Origin: Molossus alvarezi
Lineage: Eukaryota; Chordata; Mammalia; Chiroptera; Molossidae
Assembly (NCBI GenBank): GCA_037176705.1
Contig: CM073907.1
Coordinates: 11,005,001 to 11,069,000 of the forward strand
Direction of reading: 5' to 3'
Length of the DNA: 64,000 nucleotides
In this document: piece after piece, positions 10,917 through 20,719 of the stretch
How the letters are laid out: each line of letters starts with the position of its first letter
Numbering within the stretch: position 1 is the first letter of the stretch
Translations under genes and position numbers: made by a program
The notes under the pieces: generated by a model
Database searches by the model: none
Seen by the model: the letters and a program-made list of their open reading frames with translations, nothing else
Told to the model about the DNA's origin: nothing

Positions 10917-11067
10917 TTTTGAAGGGAGAGGAAGGCTCTCCCCATGGTATGAAATAGCTCAACCGAACACCTGAAAACATCTGTATTGTCGTTATAGGGA
11001 GGCAGAGCGGAGTTGGAGAGGATTTCTTTGGCTTTTTCTGCATGTTGTTTGGCCTGTAGGGACAGTC
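10917..11067 (-). CDS. TTC23: TTC23 coding exon 3, residues 102-152
   Basis: The acceptor CTTTGTCCACAG ends at 11068 and the donor GTATCC begins at 10916. The 151-nt exon begins with the last two bases of the split glycine, reads 49 codons from LSLQAKQHAEKAKEIL to ELFHTMGRAFLSLQ, and ends with two bases of a lysine codon. The helical pattern continues the TPR solenoid begun in exon 2. Only 174 nt of intron separate it from exon 4, the shortest intron in the window. Confidence 0.93.
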
Positions 11068-11735
11068 CTGTGGACAAAGAAAAAAGAAGTCTCAGTTTCT
11101 CTATCATCTCAGTGGACAACAATATAGTTACTCACAGTCAGGGAAACTAATCAGGTCTCCTTCACCTCCTATCAAGTGGAGAGGTGTCGGGGCAGCAGGA
11201 AATACTACGATTGTAACAAACAAAGTGTCTTATACCAAGTACTGAAGATGAAATCTCCACACCCTAGTCCTCAAGATAAGATCCCTTTTTCCCCAAATGG
11301 TCTTTTTAGAAAGAAAACAGAATAAGCAGGAACTGAACAGCTTTGAAACCTCACCAAATTCAGACATAAAACATGTTCTAAATAATTATAGAGAAAACAA
11401 ATGGAATACAAGGATTACAGCATTCTGGGCAGGAAATAAGATATTCATGAATTTTAATCCTGGCTTGGTGACAGCGATCTTAACGAAACGTTAAACATTC
11501 CGAATCTTCTGCTTACCCAGCTAATCATACTTCGGAGAGTTATTTTAACATGATACAAATACGATAATATTTACAAACACTTACAGTTCCGATGAGGTAA
11601 TAGGCTAATGTGCTGCAATCTCTTATTCCTGTGTGATAATAGGCTAATATCAAACAAAATGGAGTAATTAGAAAAAAAAGTTACTACCAAGAACCAATTC
11701 CTCAGGGCATTCTGGGTTCTTTCTGTGACACTGGG

Positions 11736-11988
11736 GCCCTGACCGGTTTGGCTCAGCGGTTAGAGCGTCCACCTGCGGTCCAGAGAGACCCGGGTTTGGT
11801 TCCCGCTAAGGGCACGTACCTCGGTTGCAGTTTGTCCCCGGCCCTGGTTGGTCGTGCGGGTGGCAGCCACTCGATGTGTCCCTTCCACATCGATGTTTCC
11901 CTCTCTCTCTCTTCCTCTCTCTCCCTCCCACTCTATCTGAACAAAAAATGGAAAAATGTCCTCGGGTGAGGATAAAAAAAAAAAAAGA
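11736..11988 (+). mobile_element. VES SINE, young, with TSD
   Basis: Complete element. Perfect 11-bp target duplication GTGACACTGGG at 11725-11735 and 11989-11999. Confidence 0.9.
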
Positions 11989-12409
11989 GTGACACTGGGG
12001 TGGGGGGGTCACCAATTATTTCTCAGGGTTTTTCACTTCCCCACACTCCCCTCCTCCTTCCCACACTGATACTCCCCTCTGTACCCCCTCCTCCTACATT
12101 CATACACTCCTCATCTTCCGTCACTGATTACATGGAATTGTATCTTGAAGGTCTAAAAAAGCTGTCGAAATGCAAAGTTAATTCTGTTCCTGTCTATAAG
12201 ACGGAAAGAATATATTTCCTGATCATGAAAATTCAGAGAAGCTCTTACAGAATTTTATCTTATTTTTTAAAGCACACACTTCATCCCCCTGCCAGAAACG
12301 TATTCGTGCCGACGGCGCCAGCAATATTACAAAAGACGCGGCAGGCTGTGGTTTCGACCTTGGTCCATTCCCTCAGGTAACCAGCGCTCAGTCTCCTGGA
12401 CGCAGCATC

Positions 12410-12625
12410 AGGTGAGGTTCAAGGACACGGGCTCCAAAGTCAGACTGCCCAGAACGACGTCCCTGCTCCACCACTTACCCTGAAACTCTAGCCGCAGCTT
12501 CCTCAGTGGTGAGCAGGGAATAATGACATTGCCCACGTTATGGGACTGCGGTGAAGACTGAATGAGGTTATGCATGGAAAATGGCGTGGTGCCTAGAACT
12601 CAACAAGGTCTCAGTAAAAAGTACA
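12410..12625 (+). repeat. MIR SINE
   Basis: CGGGCTCCAAAGTCAGACTG, CTGCTCCACCACTTACCCTG, CTTCCTCAGTGGTGAGCAGG and TGGTGCCTAGAACTCAACAA are in MIR order over about 210 bp, nearly full length. Confidence 0.65.
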
Positions 12626-13805
12626 TACTGCTTTGACTTTAAATGGAGAAAGAGAGACTCGTGCGGAAAGATAGCAGACTGTGGAAGAAAAGCATCATGT
12701 GAAGTCCCAGATGCCAGGAGACGGGTACTGGCATAGGGCTGAGTCTCAGACCATCTGTGCATTAACGCTGTGATCTGGGCAAGCGGTTTCAACTCGGACT
12801 TGTTCCCTTCCACTCTGAAAACTAGGAGGGAGAGCTGGGTTCGAGCTAGATGATCTCCAAGGTCCCCTCTGGTGCTGACAGTCTCTTATCTAACAAGTAG
12901 AACCAGTCTACCATCAGTTTTGGCCATATTTATTGGGTGCCAATTCTTTGCTTAGCATGTTGGTGTTTTCCACTTGTTATTTTATTTATTCACTGGGCCG
13001 ATCCTGGGAATTTAGTGTGCCCATCATCATCATCACGTTTCAGATGAAGAAACAAAATACGGAGAAGCAGTCTTATCCATCTTCCCCTAGGCTGCCCAGT
13101 CAGAGAGGAGAAGACATGATATCCATGTTTGGACCTTCCCTGTACCCACTCTCCTTTTTTCTGTTTTCTTTTGGGGATACCTACCCCCCCGCCCCCCGCC
13201 GCCACGTGTCCATGTGATTTAGCCAAGGCTGGCCTCTTCCCCAGAATCCAGTAGAGTCAAAGGTGGGTCTAGCTAATTACAATACTCCTTGCTTCTGACA
13301 TACAATCCAAGTTAGAAACTGATCACTTTGTTTGAATAGCTGAATCTCACCAAGTCTACAGTAAGTTTTACCCTTGGATTTTTGAGTTGTACGCACCGAT
13401 AAATTACCTTTTGTTTATGCCAGCACCGTTTATTTATTTTGCAGGCAGGGATCACTTAGAGACAAGAGACTCCCCATCAATACAATTTGAATGGATTCCA
13501 TTTTAGGCCCCTGCTCTGGTGCCCTGGGCCCTTTCTACAATGCCTTCAAAGTTAACAAATTAATCCTCTCCCAAGAACCCTAAGATCATAAAAAACAAAA
13601 CTCCCAAGGGCCCAAATCTTCCTTCCCTTTTTTATATATTATATAAAAAATCTTACTGATTCTTTCTGAAAGGAGATGGCTTCCCAATGTGTGGAGAGGA
13701 GAATGATCGAGATCATTCTCAAGATCATTGCAGTTAAGTGTGAGTCAATATGGGGGAAGAGCAGAATCCAACCGACTGAGCCTCTGCAGTCTGAGCTGAG
13801 CTCAC

Positions 13806-13929
13806 CTTTCAGCTGGAGGTAGCCTTGAGCCAGATTAACATAGGCCTCTGCTAGTTTCCAATGGTAGTTGCCATAGCAAATCCTCGTCAACGCTACGCAG
13901 CGTACAAGCTCCGGGATCGCCTGCTTATA
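13806..13929 (-). CDS. TTC23: TTC23 coding exon 2, residues 61-102
   Basis: The acceptor CTTCCTCGCAG ends at 13930 and the donor GTGAGC begins at 13805. The 124-nt exon encodes 41 whole codons plus the first base of a glycine codon (phase 1). The peptide runs from [20 protein letters not shown] to [11 protein letters not shown]. The spacing of W, L, G, Y and A residues in [16 protein letters not shown] is that of a tetratricopeptide helix pair, so this exon carries the first recognisable TPR. The frame joins exon 1 exactly and exon 3 through the split glycine. Confidence 0.93.
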
Positions 13930-13999
13930 CTGCGAGGAAGAGAAAATGAGCTCATTTTAGACCGTTCAGACCACTGAAAGCGTAGAGCCACAAAGCACA

Positions 14000-14235
14000 A
14001 AATCACCTGGTACTCTTTCCCATTCCTTATATATTTATTGCAGTGCCTACTATGTGCTAGGCTTGGTTCTAAGCACTTGGGGTGCATAAGAAAACAAAAC
14101 AAAGATGGGTTTTGGGTGGTAGTGTTTAATTCTCCAGCAGAACTCGGGCTGAAAAAGGCTGCCAACCTAGTTCCATCTAGCACAGGGCCTGGCACATAGT
14201 AGGTACTAAATAAATATCGGTTGCATATGAATAAG
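14000..14235. repeat. L2-like fragments
   Basis: GTGCCTACTATGTGCTAGGC and GGCCTGGCACATAGTAGGTA with following CTAAATAAATATCGGTTGCA are the hallmarks of L2 3' ends, in opposite senses. Confidence 0.5.
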
Positions 14236-14442
14236 CACACATTCAGTATTAGATTCATGCCCTCTCTCCATAATCCTGTTCCTCCTCCGTGTTCATTACA
14301 AAGACACAGGGTACCAGTGAGCCTCCAGTGACCGGGCCAGTGGAGACCTAAGTTAAAGACTGTGCATACTCCTTTGGTTTGTTCTCGCCCCTCCATCCCT
14401 GACTCCCCCTCAGTCACCAGGTGATTTGCATTTAAAAAAAAA

Positions 14443-14654
14443 ATTTTTTTTTTCCTTTATTGATTTTAGAGAGAGAGGAAGGGAGAGGGAGAGGGATAGA
14501 AACATTGATGAGAGAGAACATAGATTGGCCGCCTCCTGCATGCCCCCCACTGGGATTGGGCCTACAACCTGGGCATGTGCCCTGGCCAAGAACTGAACTG
14601 GCGACCTCTTGGTGCGTGGGTCGACGCCCAACCACTGAGCCACACTGACTGGGC
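14443..14654 (-). mobile_element. VES SINE, older subfamily
   Basis: Antisense copy of the GTGTGGCTCAGTGGTTG subfamily, with T run, GA-rich tail and B-box region. No clear target duplication. Confidence 0.82.
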
Positions 14655-14689
14655 AATTTCAAATTCTTGTCAAACAATATCAGCATCTC

Positions 14690-14950
14690 TACTATCTCTG
14701 CTGTAGTTCAGGCTCTTGTAATTCCTTGCTGGGATTATTGCAAATGTCCTCCAAACTGCCCCCCACCCTCACCCCGTTCCGCTCTCTTCTCCACCTATGA
14801 GTGATTATTCCAGAAACTCAAACCTGCCCAATGCACTCTCCTGCTTACAGTACTATGATCATTTCTTACACCTTCAGGAGAAACATCTAAACTCTTGAAA
14901 TTGAAAACCCTCCAGGCCCCTATCCATAAACCAACCTCCTTTCCTGCCCG
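14690..14950. repeat. L2-like fragment
   Basis: CACCTTCAGGAGAAACATCT, AAAACCCTCCAGGCCCCTAT and CAACCTCCTTTCCTGCCC resemble the 3' part of ancient L2-type LINEs. Confidence 0.4.
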
Positions 14951-14954
14951 TGTC

Positions 14955-15036
14955 CCATGGAAACAATTTAAGCATTCAGTGATGGATAAACGGATAAAGA
15001 AAAGGTATGTGTAGCTACACAATGGGATATTATTCA
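14955..15036 (+). mobile_element. L1 fragment
   Basis: ACACAATGGGATATTATTCA with an upstream GATGGATAAACGGATAAAGA is a well-known L1 ORF2 end pattern. Confidence 0.5.
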
Positions 15037-15254
15037 GCCCAGGCTGGTGTAGCTCAGCTGGTTGGGCACCATCCTGTGCACCAAATCCTTTTGGTGCTTG
15101 TTTGATTCCTGGTCAGGGCACATGCCTGGGTTGCGAGCTTGATCCTGGGTAGGGGGTGTGCAGGAGGCGGCTAATCAATGATTCTCTCTCATTGACGTTT
15201 CTCTCTCTCTCTTCCCCTCTCCCTTCCTCTCTCTCACTCTCTCAAATCCAAAAA
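15037..15254 (+). mobile_element. VES SINE, older subfamily
   Basis: Head GCCCAGGCTGGTGTAGCTCA, CT tail ending near CTCTCAAATC. It follows directly on a short L1 3' fragment. Confidence 0.78.
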
Positions 15255-15539
15255 GTTCCTTGTAGTTTCCCAAACAGACTGTGTCCCTCAGACCCTTAAC
15301 TTATTATCTGCCACCTCCATCTATTGTCTTCCCCCTTACCTGGCCAACTCCTAATAAGCACTGTTACCAGGGCAGGCCAAGTACTCCCATCCCAAAAAGT
15401 GTGTCTAGATTGCTGTCCCACCCCCCACCTTCAGGCTCATTGTCTACCCCTTTCCCCACAACCCAGACCCCCACGTTTGACAACTATTTCACCTGAACGT
15501 GTGTCCGTCACCGACTACCACTGTCTGTCTCCTGTCAAT

Positions 15540-15670
15540 CTTCCCAACCAAACCATGAGTCCCTCCGGGGCAGACGCCATGGCTCTGCCACCCATGCCCT
15601 CAGCACCTGCACAGGGCCTGGCATATGGTGCCCACACAGTAGGCCTTTGGGGAATGAATGAGCAAACAGA
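15540..15670 (+). repeat. L2 3' end
   Basis: AGTCCCTCCGGGGCAGACGC, CACAGGGCCTGGCATATGGT and GGGGAATGAATGAGCAAACA, as in L2 3' ends. Confidence 0.55.
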
Positions 15671-16150
15671 GCCTGACACATAGGAGGTGCTGGAGAAACG
15701 CATATGAAGCGGGGGAAGCTTTTGAGGAGAGGACAAAAGTATGTAGAGAACGAGAAGATTAAGAACATAAGAATTCTAAGCTCGGAGAGCAGAAGCTGCA
15801 CCTGCTTCGTGTCGCATTCCAGTGCCCAGATCTGCACATTCGAGGGGCTCAATAACTATGTATTGACTGGCGGGAAATGAGAGAGCAGGAGGCCCAGCCT
15901 GCGAGCAGCCAGTGTAGAAGACACACGAGTCAGGGCAGACTTGTCTGTTTATCTGCGCGCTCATTCAGGCAAACATGCTGCTTCCAGCCGCCGTGTTGGA
16001 GTCCTGACCTGTGCCATACCCACCCGGGCTGTGACAAAGGTGCTCTCCTGCATACTTCCTCGTGCCAAACTCCAGAGACTAGGCACGTAAGCTAAGCGAC
16101 TGCACTTCTCAACAACCAGAGGACAGGTATGGAAAAGGAAGGCTCCTTAC

Positions 16151-16350
16151 TTCATGCCTTCTGGAATGGGACTTCGCTTTCTCTTTGCAGAGGTGGAGTT
16201 TCTCTCGCGGAGGCTGGAAGAGGACTGTCTGAGGTAGCCGGACCTCGATGTTCTTTCCAGGGGTTATGCTGACAGCAGCAACGACCTCCTCTAAGTGGTT
16301 GGATATGTGGGTTTCCTGTGAGTCTTGCATATTTTTACATACATTATCCT
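16151..16350 (-). CDS. TTC23: TTC23 coding exon 1 (start codon exon), residues 1-60
   Basis: First coding exon of TTC23, a TPR protein that acts at the base of primary cilia (EvC zone) in Hedgehog signalling; that role is family knowledge. The acceptor AAAACCAG lies at 16358-16351 and the donor GTAAGG at 16150-16145. Translation starts at ATG 16330-16328 and gives MQDSQETHISNHLEEVVAAV and onward to ...KAKSHSRRHE. The conserved TTC23 stretch FQPPREKLHLC is at residues 38-48. The exon ends on a codon boundary (phase 0), and the next exon opens with YKQA as in other mammals. The 20-nt leader inside this exon holds two upstream ATGs: ATG-TAA at 16340-16335, and an ATG at 16344 opening a 17-codon frame that overlaps the coding start and stops at 16291. 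No signal peptide or membrane segment is seen, as expected for a cytosolic ciliary protein. Confidence 0.93.
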
Positions 16351-16584
16351 CTGGTTTTTAAATAAGAAAACAGTGGTGTTAAATGATCGTTTGCATGTTG
16401 ACTTTTAGAAATACGTGGTGTTTTTTTTTTCCCTAGACACTGAGGCTAGATTCTAGGAAAATTTCAACACTACACCCATGGCTTCTTTGAAAATAGTAGC
16501 ATTCTAGCCAAAAAAAATCCTGGTATCTAGTACTGACTTCTTTGTAAAACTTTCAGGCTGATTTTCAGTTTAAATCAAACATTC

Positions 16585-16680
16585 TTTATTCATTATATAT
16601 ATGTATATATACACGCATGTCTATATATAACATGTCCATGTTATATCCAATATATATATATAATATATAATATACACTAG
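16585..16680. repeat. AT-rich stretch with perfect inverted repeat
   Basis: TA-alternating sequence containing ATATAACATG (16625-16634), a two-base loop, and its exact complement CATGTTATAT (16637-16646). It lies about 240 nt upstream of the TTC23 start-codon exon. Confidence 0.85.
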
Positions 16681-17537
16681 AACTCAGCTGATCCCAAACA
16701 ACTCTCAGAGCCCAGGTTAGAACAGCTCAACCCCCATTGACCTTGAAGTGGAAAAAAGTGACTTCTTAAATTCCACGTCCAATCTAGGGACCAGATTTAA
16801 CCTCTTGCCTGAAATAACCAACCAACCAATAAACAAAATAAAAAACACACAACCAACCAACCCACAGACGAAAACAAAAACGAAATAATGGTTTTCAAGA
16901 GACAGGGTATCAGACCTGACAGATGGGAGAAGCACAGGGAGCCACATGATCCCCCAGCTTACTGCTTTGAGAAACTTTCCAGGGCATGCAATTTCAGGGG
17001 ACCTAGAAGTTACCCTGTAGACTATCTGAGCTGGGAAAATAGAGCTCAAGGTTTGAGTCTACAGGACAGACTATTGGAGCAGACTGAGCTGTGCAGAGAG
17101 GAGCCCAGACATTAGCAGAGGGAACCCCTCACATATGGGAAGGGAATACTGATTGGCAGGTATGTAAGGTCTGCTTGAGTCTGGAGAGAGTCCTCTAACA
17201 AGTCTGAAAAGAATCGTGTCTCGTGCTCATCAAAGCAAGCAGTGCCTGTTCCCACCAACTGGACTGGAAAAACTCGAAATGCATGATGCAGAGGGAAAAG
17301 TACTCCAAAGGTGTTTGTCTCCGTAATGGAGAGTAATAGCCCTACATTGGACCCTGCTCGGATCTAAGGAACCCAAACTCTTTGATGTAACTTCTCATGC
17401 TTTTTCTTGTTTTTTTTTTTTGTTTGTTTTTGTTTTTTTACCAAGGCCTCCAATTAAACTTTCTGCTGCAGTCAGAGCCAGTAATTCCTTAGGCTGCACA
17501 TATTGGCTGACAACTCACCCATGACCTAGGATGAGTG

Positions 17538-17697
17538 GCCCTGGCCGATTTGGCTCAGCGGTTAGAGCACTGGCCCACGGACCAAAGAGTCCCAGGTTCG
17601 ATTCCAGCCAAGGGCACATACCTCGGTTGCTGTTCATCCCTGGCCCCGGTTGGGGTCATGCGGGTGGCAACCAGTCAATGTGTCTCTCTCACATCAA

Positions 17698-17733
<36 letters not shown>

Positions 17734-17801
17734 CCTCCCACTCTGTCTGAAGATAAATGTAAAAATACCCTCAGGTGAAGATTAAAATAAATAAATAAAT
17801 G
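17538..17801 (+). mobile_element. VES SINE, full length
   Basis: Complete head, long CT tract and an AAATAAATAAATAAAT tail. Confidence 0.87.
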
Positions 17802-17814
17802 TTTTGAGTCTTAT

Positions 17815-17930
17815 TCCCCCAACTAAACTGTGAGCCTCTTGAGAGGTTGTATTTTATTCTTTTATATCCCCTATATAGATTGTCAGAGGCTCCTCAAGAA
17901 ATATTTATTGCATATTTACAATGAATTAGG
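17815..17930 (+). repeat. L2 3' end fragment
   Basis: AACTGTGAGCCTCTTGAGAG followed by AGAAATATTTATTGCATATT, the usual L2 3' terminal pattern. Confidence 0.5.
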
Positions 17931-18078
17931 CCTTGTAGACTTCTAGATGTGCCATGAGGTATTTTATTTACTAAGTGAATTAATGTTTAGAGAATCTTTA
18001 AGATGCTCTATTTCAGAATTATGTATCGGGTTGGATCCAAAAAAAACATTGTGTTGCTATTTCAAATACGTTTTAATA

Positions 18079-18201
18079 CAGGGTGGGTCAAAAGTAAGTT
18101 TATAGTTGTCACCATGGAAAATATTATAATAATTAATAAATAATACAAGAATAAACTGTTTCACGTACTCACAACTGCAAACCTACTTCTGTACCAGCCT
18201 G
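18079..18201. mobile_element. Mariner-type MITE, 123 bp
   Basis: Terminal inverted repeats of about 30 bp: CAGGGTGGGTCAAAAGTAAG at the left and, read from the other strand, CAGGCTGGTACAGAAGTAGG at the right, both continuing to ...AGTTGT. TA dinucleotides flank both ends (18077-18078 and 18202-18203). The interior is AT-rich and non-coding. These features define a non-autonomous Tc1/mariner element. The family name is not assigned. Confidence 0.88.
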
Positions 18202-20095
18202 TACATACATGTCATTCTCATTTATCAGTATTTCCCTAAACTTTTATATTTTAGTTTCAATAAAAATATCATTTTTGAAAATACTGTATAAATGCTGAAT
18301 TTCATTTTTGAGAACTATTGTTAATTACCTACTACTTCATATACAATAATTACATTTTGCTTGATCATTAGCAGATCTGCCTCTGCATCTCCCCATCTAC
18401 AAATACATACAAAATCTGAATCCAAAGATGATTCTAATTTTCTCTTAATAGATGGGTTGGGTTGTCTATTATGCTAGGTATGATAACATACAAACAAAAA
18501 TAACGTTCTCACTTGGTAATTACAGTAACATTACTAAGTGTTCCTCTATTAAAACAACAACAAACTACAGCTTCTTGGAGTATAAAATCATTTATAATTA
18601 ATATGATCTTGTTCCCTTTATTATCCAAAAACCCAAGGCAAATCTGGGAATAATGTTCTTCCAACGCCACCCTGAAGAGAAAAACACCCTTTCTGAATAC
18701 CCCGCTTCCTGCCACTCTTGGATTGTGCCTGCATTTTATCTGGTTTTCCCTCAACAGTAACTTCTTTAAAACTAGCGAAAAATCAGAAAAGTTTCAACTC
18801 TCACATCTCTGTGTTGTAAAATCCTTTGTCCATTCACTGCGGCTTGAGAGGTTCTCCGTTTCTTTTTCCAGTGACTTACACAGTTGTCTTGACAGCTATT
18901 TCCCCTTGTAACAGCTCGGTGATTCTTTGTTACAGACCGATAACCATCAAAATCTAAAGTTGGGTAGTTTCAGACTAAAGTAGCCTTTTAGTTAAAGTAG
19001 CCTTTTCCGGAAAAGCAACGTGGTACCTCACAAAACTCCGGGGCAGGAGAATGAATGATAGAGCACGCACCAATAGGGAGTGGGGAAGGGTATTTTGTTG
19101 AAGTTTGTAACCCAATCCTTGGGAGCCAGAGGTGGGAATTTTTAAACAAGCTTGTCTTTTCCTTGGAATTTTCTTAAAGTGGTATCACCGCATGTTGGTT
19201 GATTTCGAGTTTGTCAAAGACTATCAGCTCCTTGGTTTAGAGTATTCCCCACCTTGTTTTGAGTAAGGCAAAATGTGAAAATTGACATTAAAAGACTTAG
19301 AGAACTTTTAAGTTAGTCATAGGATTGCTAACTATACTAACACATTGAATCACTTGGTCACTTATGTGTCCATTTCAGGGGGCAGAAGTCATGTTAAGAT
19401 AAGTCGTTTTCCATGATGAAATATCAGATGTTAAATTAACACATTAAAATATTTCCATTTTTAAAGAAATGAAAATAAGAGGCTAACATTGATTAGTTTT
19501 TGAGAAATTGTTCTATCTACTGTTAATCTCTTTTTTGTGACTCTTCGATATGAAGAGCAAGTCTTATTATTTGGGTTGATTTTTTTAATACCCTAAGGAT
19601 TTTGTTTTTACACAAACTGTAGGTTTCCTCACTTTAAGTCTAGCAAAAAAAATAATAAATTCCCCAGTATTACAATTTCTTAGGTATTTAGAAACCTGTG
19701 CAAATGGTCTCAGAAGTGGAGGGCACACACACCATGCTGTATACTTCAGTAACTTCTGAAGACCAGGTTTAATAAATAAATAATTGGTATTTCATGATAA
19801 CTCATGCCTTGTTTTGGAATAGGTTTTATTTTTATTTCATGTAACTCTGCTTTCTAGGTTATTCATCTCTAACAGTAACTAAACCAACGTAAAACTACAA
19901 AGTCAAGCTGGCTTGCCAATGAACCGCTGATAAATGAATCAATATCAAGCTTTACAAAGAATAAATAACAGCAGTTTCATAAGAGGAAAAAATTTTTAAA
20001 ACCACCTCATTTCGAGAGGAAAGTTGCCACGTTAACAAACAAGGTATCTAAACAACTAGTTTGTTTTTTATAAAATGTTCCCTAACAATGTTTGG

Positions 20096-20096
<1 letters not shown>

Positions 20097-20163
<67 letters not shown>

Positions 20164-20169
20164 CTTTCT

Positions 20170-20234
<65 letters not shown>
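20097..20234. repeat. Compound TTTC / CT microsatellite, about 138 bp
   Basis: About sixteen TTTC units pass through CTCTTT interruptions into a pure CT run of more than 25 units. The entire stretch is polypyrimidine on the plus strand and polypurine on the minus strand (sense for TTC23). Confidence 0.95.
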
Positions 20235-20237
<3 letters not shown>

Positions 20238-20454
20238 CCTTTAAACCAGCATCAGGGTCTCTTCCTTTGATGTCTCCATTCCCTGATACAGAAATTTTCG
20301 GTCTTGAAGAAATAGGTATTCAAGGCCTACTCAGTCATGCTAGGAACGGCCTCAATACTTAACTAAGCTGACACTGCCCTTTCCCCGATCTTTCCCAACA
20401 GCAGGTATTTCAAGAGCGGAGACCAGGTCACCGCCTCATCGCTGGAACGAACCT

Positions 20455-20655
20455 TAGATCCCGTGCTCGGGCTCACTCCTTGCTAACTACCCTTGGCCAT
20501 GTTGCATAATCCCACCCGGCCTCAGTGTTTCATGCGCCAAACGAGTACAATAATAGTACCTGTGTCATGGGATTGCTGCAGGGTCAATAGAGGTTAATCT
20601 AGGCACAGCTCTTAGAACGCTGCTTGGAACACAACCAGCGCTCGGGTGTTATTGT
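20455..20655 (+). repeat. MIR SINE at promoter edge
   Basis: CTTGCTAACTACCCTTGGCC, CCTCAGTGTTTCATGCGCCA, AATAATAGTACCTGTGTCAT and CTCTTAGAACGCTGCTTGGA match MIR in order. It abuts the CpG island and lies in the expected TTC23 first-exon/first-intron region. Confidence 0.65.
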
Positions 20656-20719
20656 TGTAACAACGCCTGCACTGAATGACAGCACGAGGGCTCGAATGAA
20701 TGTGTGAACGAGGGCACAG

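Larger units (their letters stand above)
11068..13805. other. TTC23 intron between coding exons 2 and 3
   Basis: About 2.7 kb. It contains one young VES (11736-11988), a MIR (12410-12625) and MIR/L2-like fragments around 12890-13110. The remainder is unique-looking AT-rich sequence with no exon signal recognised. Confidence 0.6.
13930..16150. other. TTC23 intron between coding exons 1 and 2
   Basis: About 2.2 kb. L2-like pieces at 14000-14235, 14690-14950 and 15540-15670, VES copies at 14443-14654 (minus) and 15037-15254 (plus), and a short L1 tail fragment just before the latter. No gene seen. Confidence 0.6.

Noticed and set aside
20471..20476. Possible TTC23 leader-exon donor (GTGAGC on the minus strand)
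   Set aside because: It lies inside a MIR element and has no independent support; other weak donors exist nearby, so placing the non-coding exon would be guesswork.
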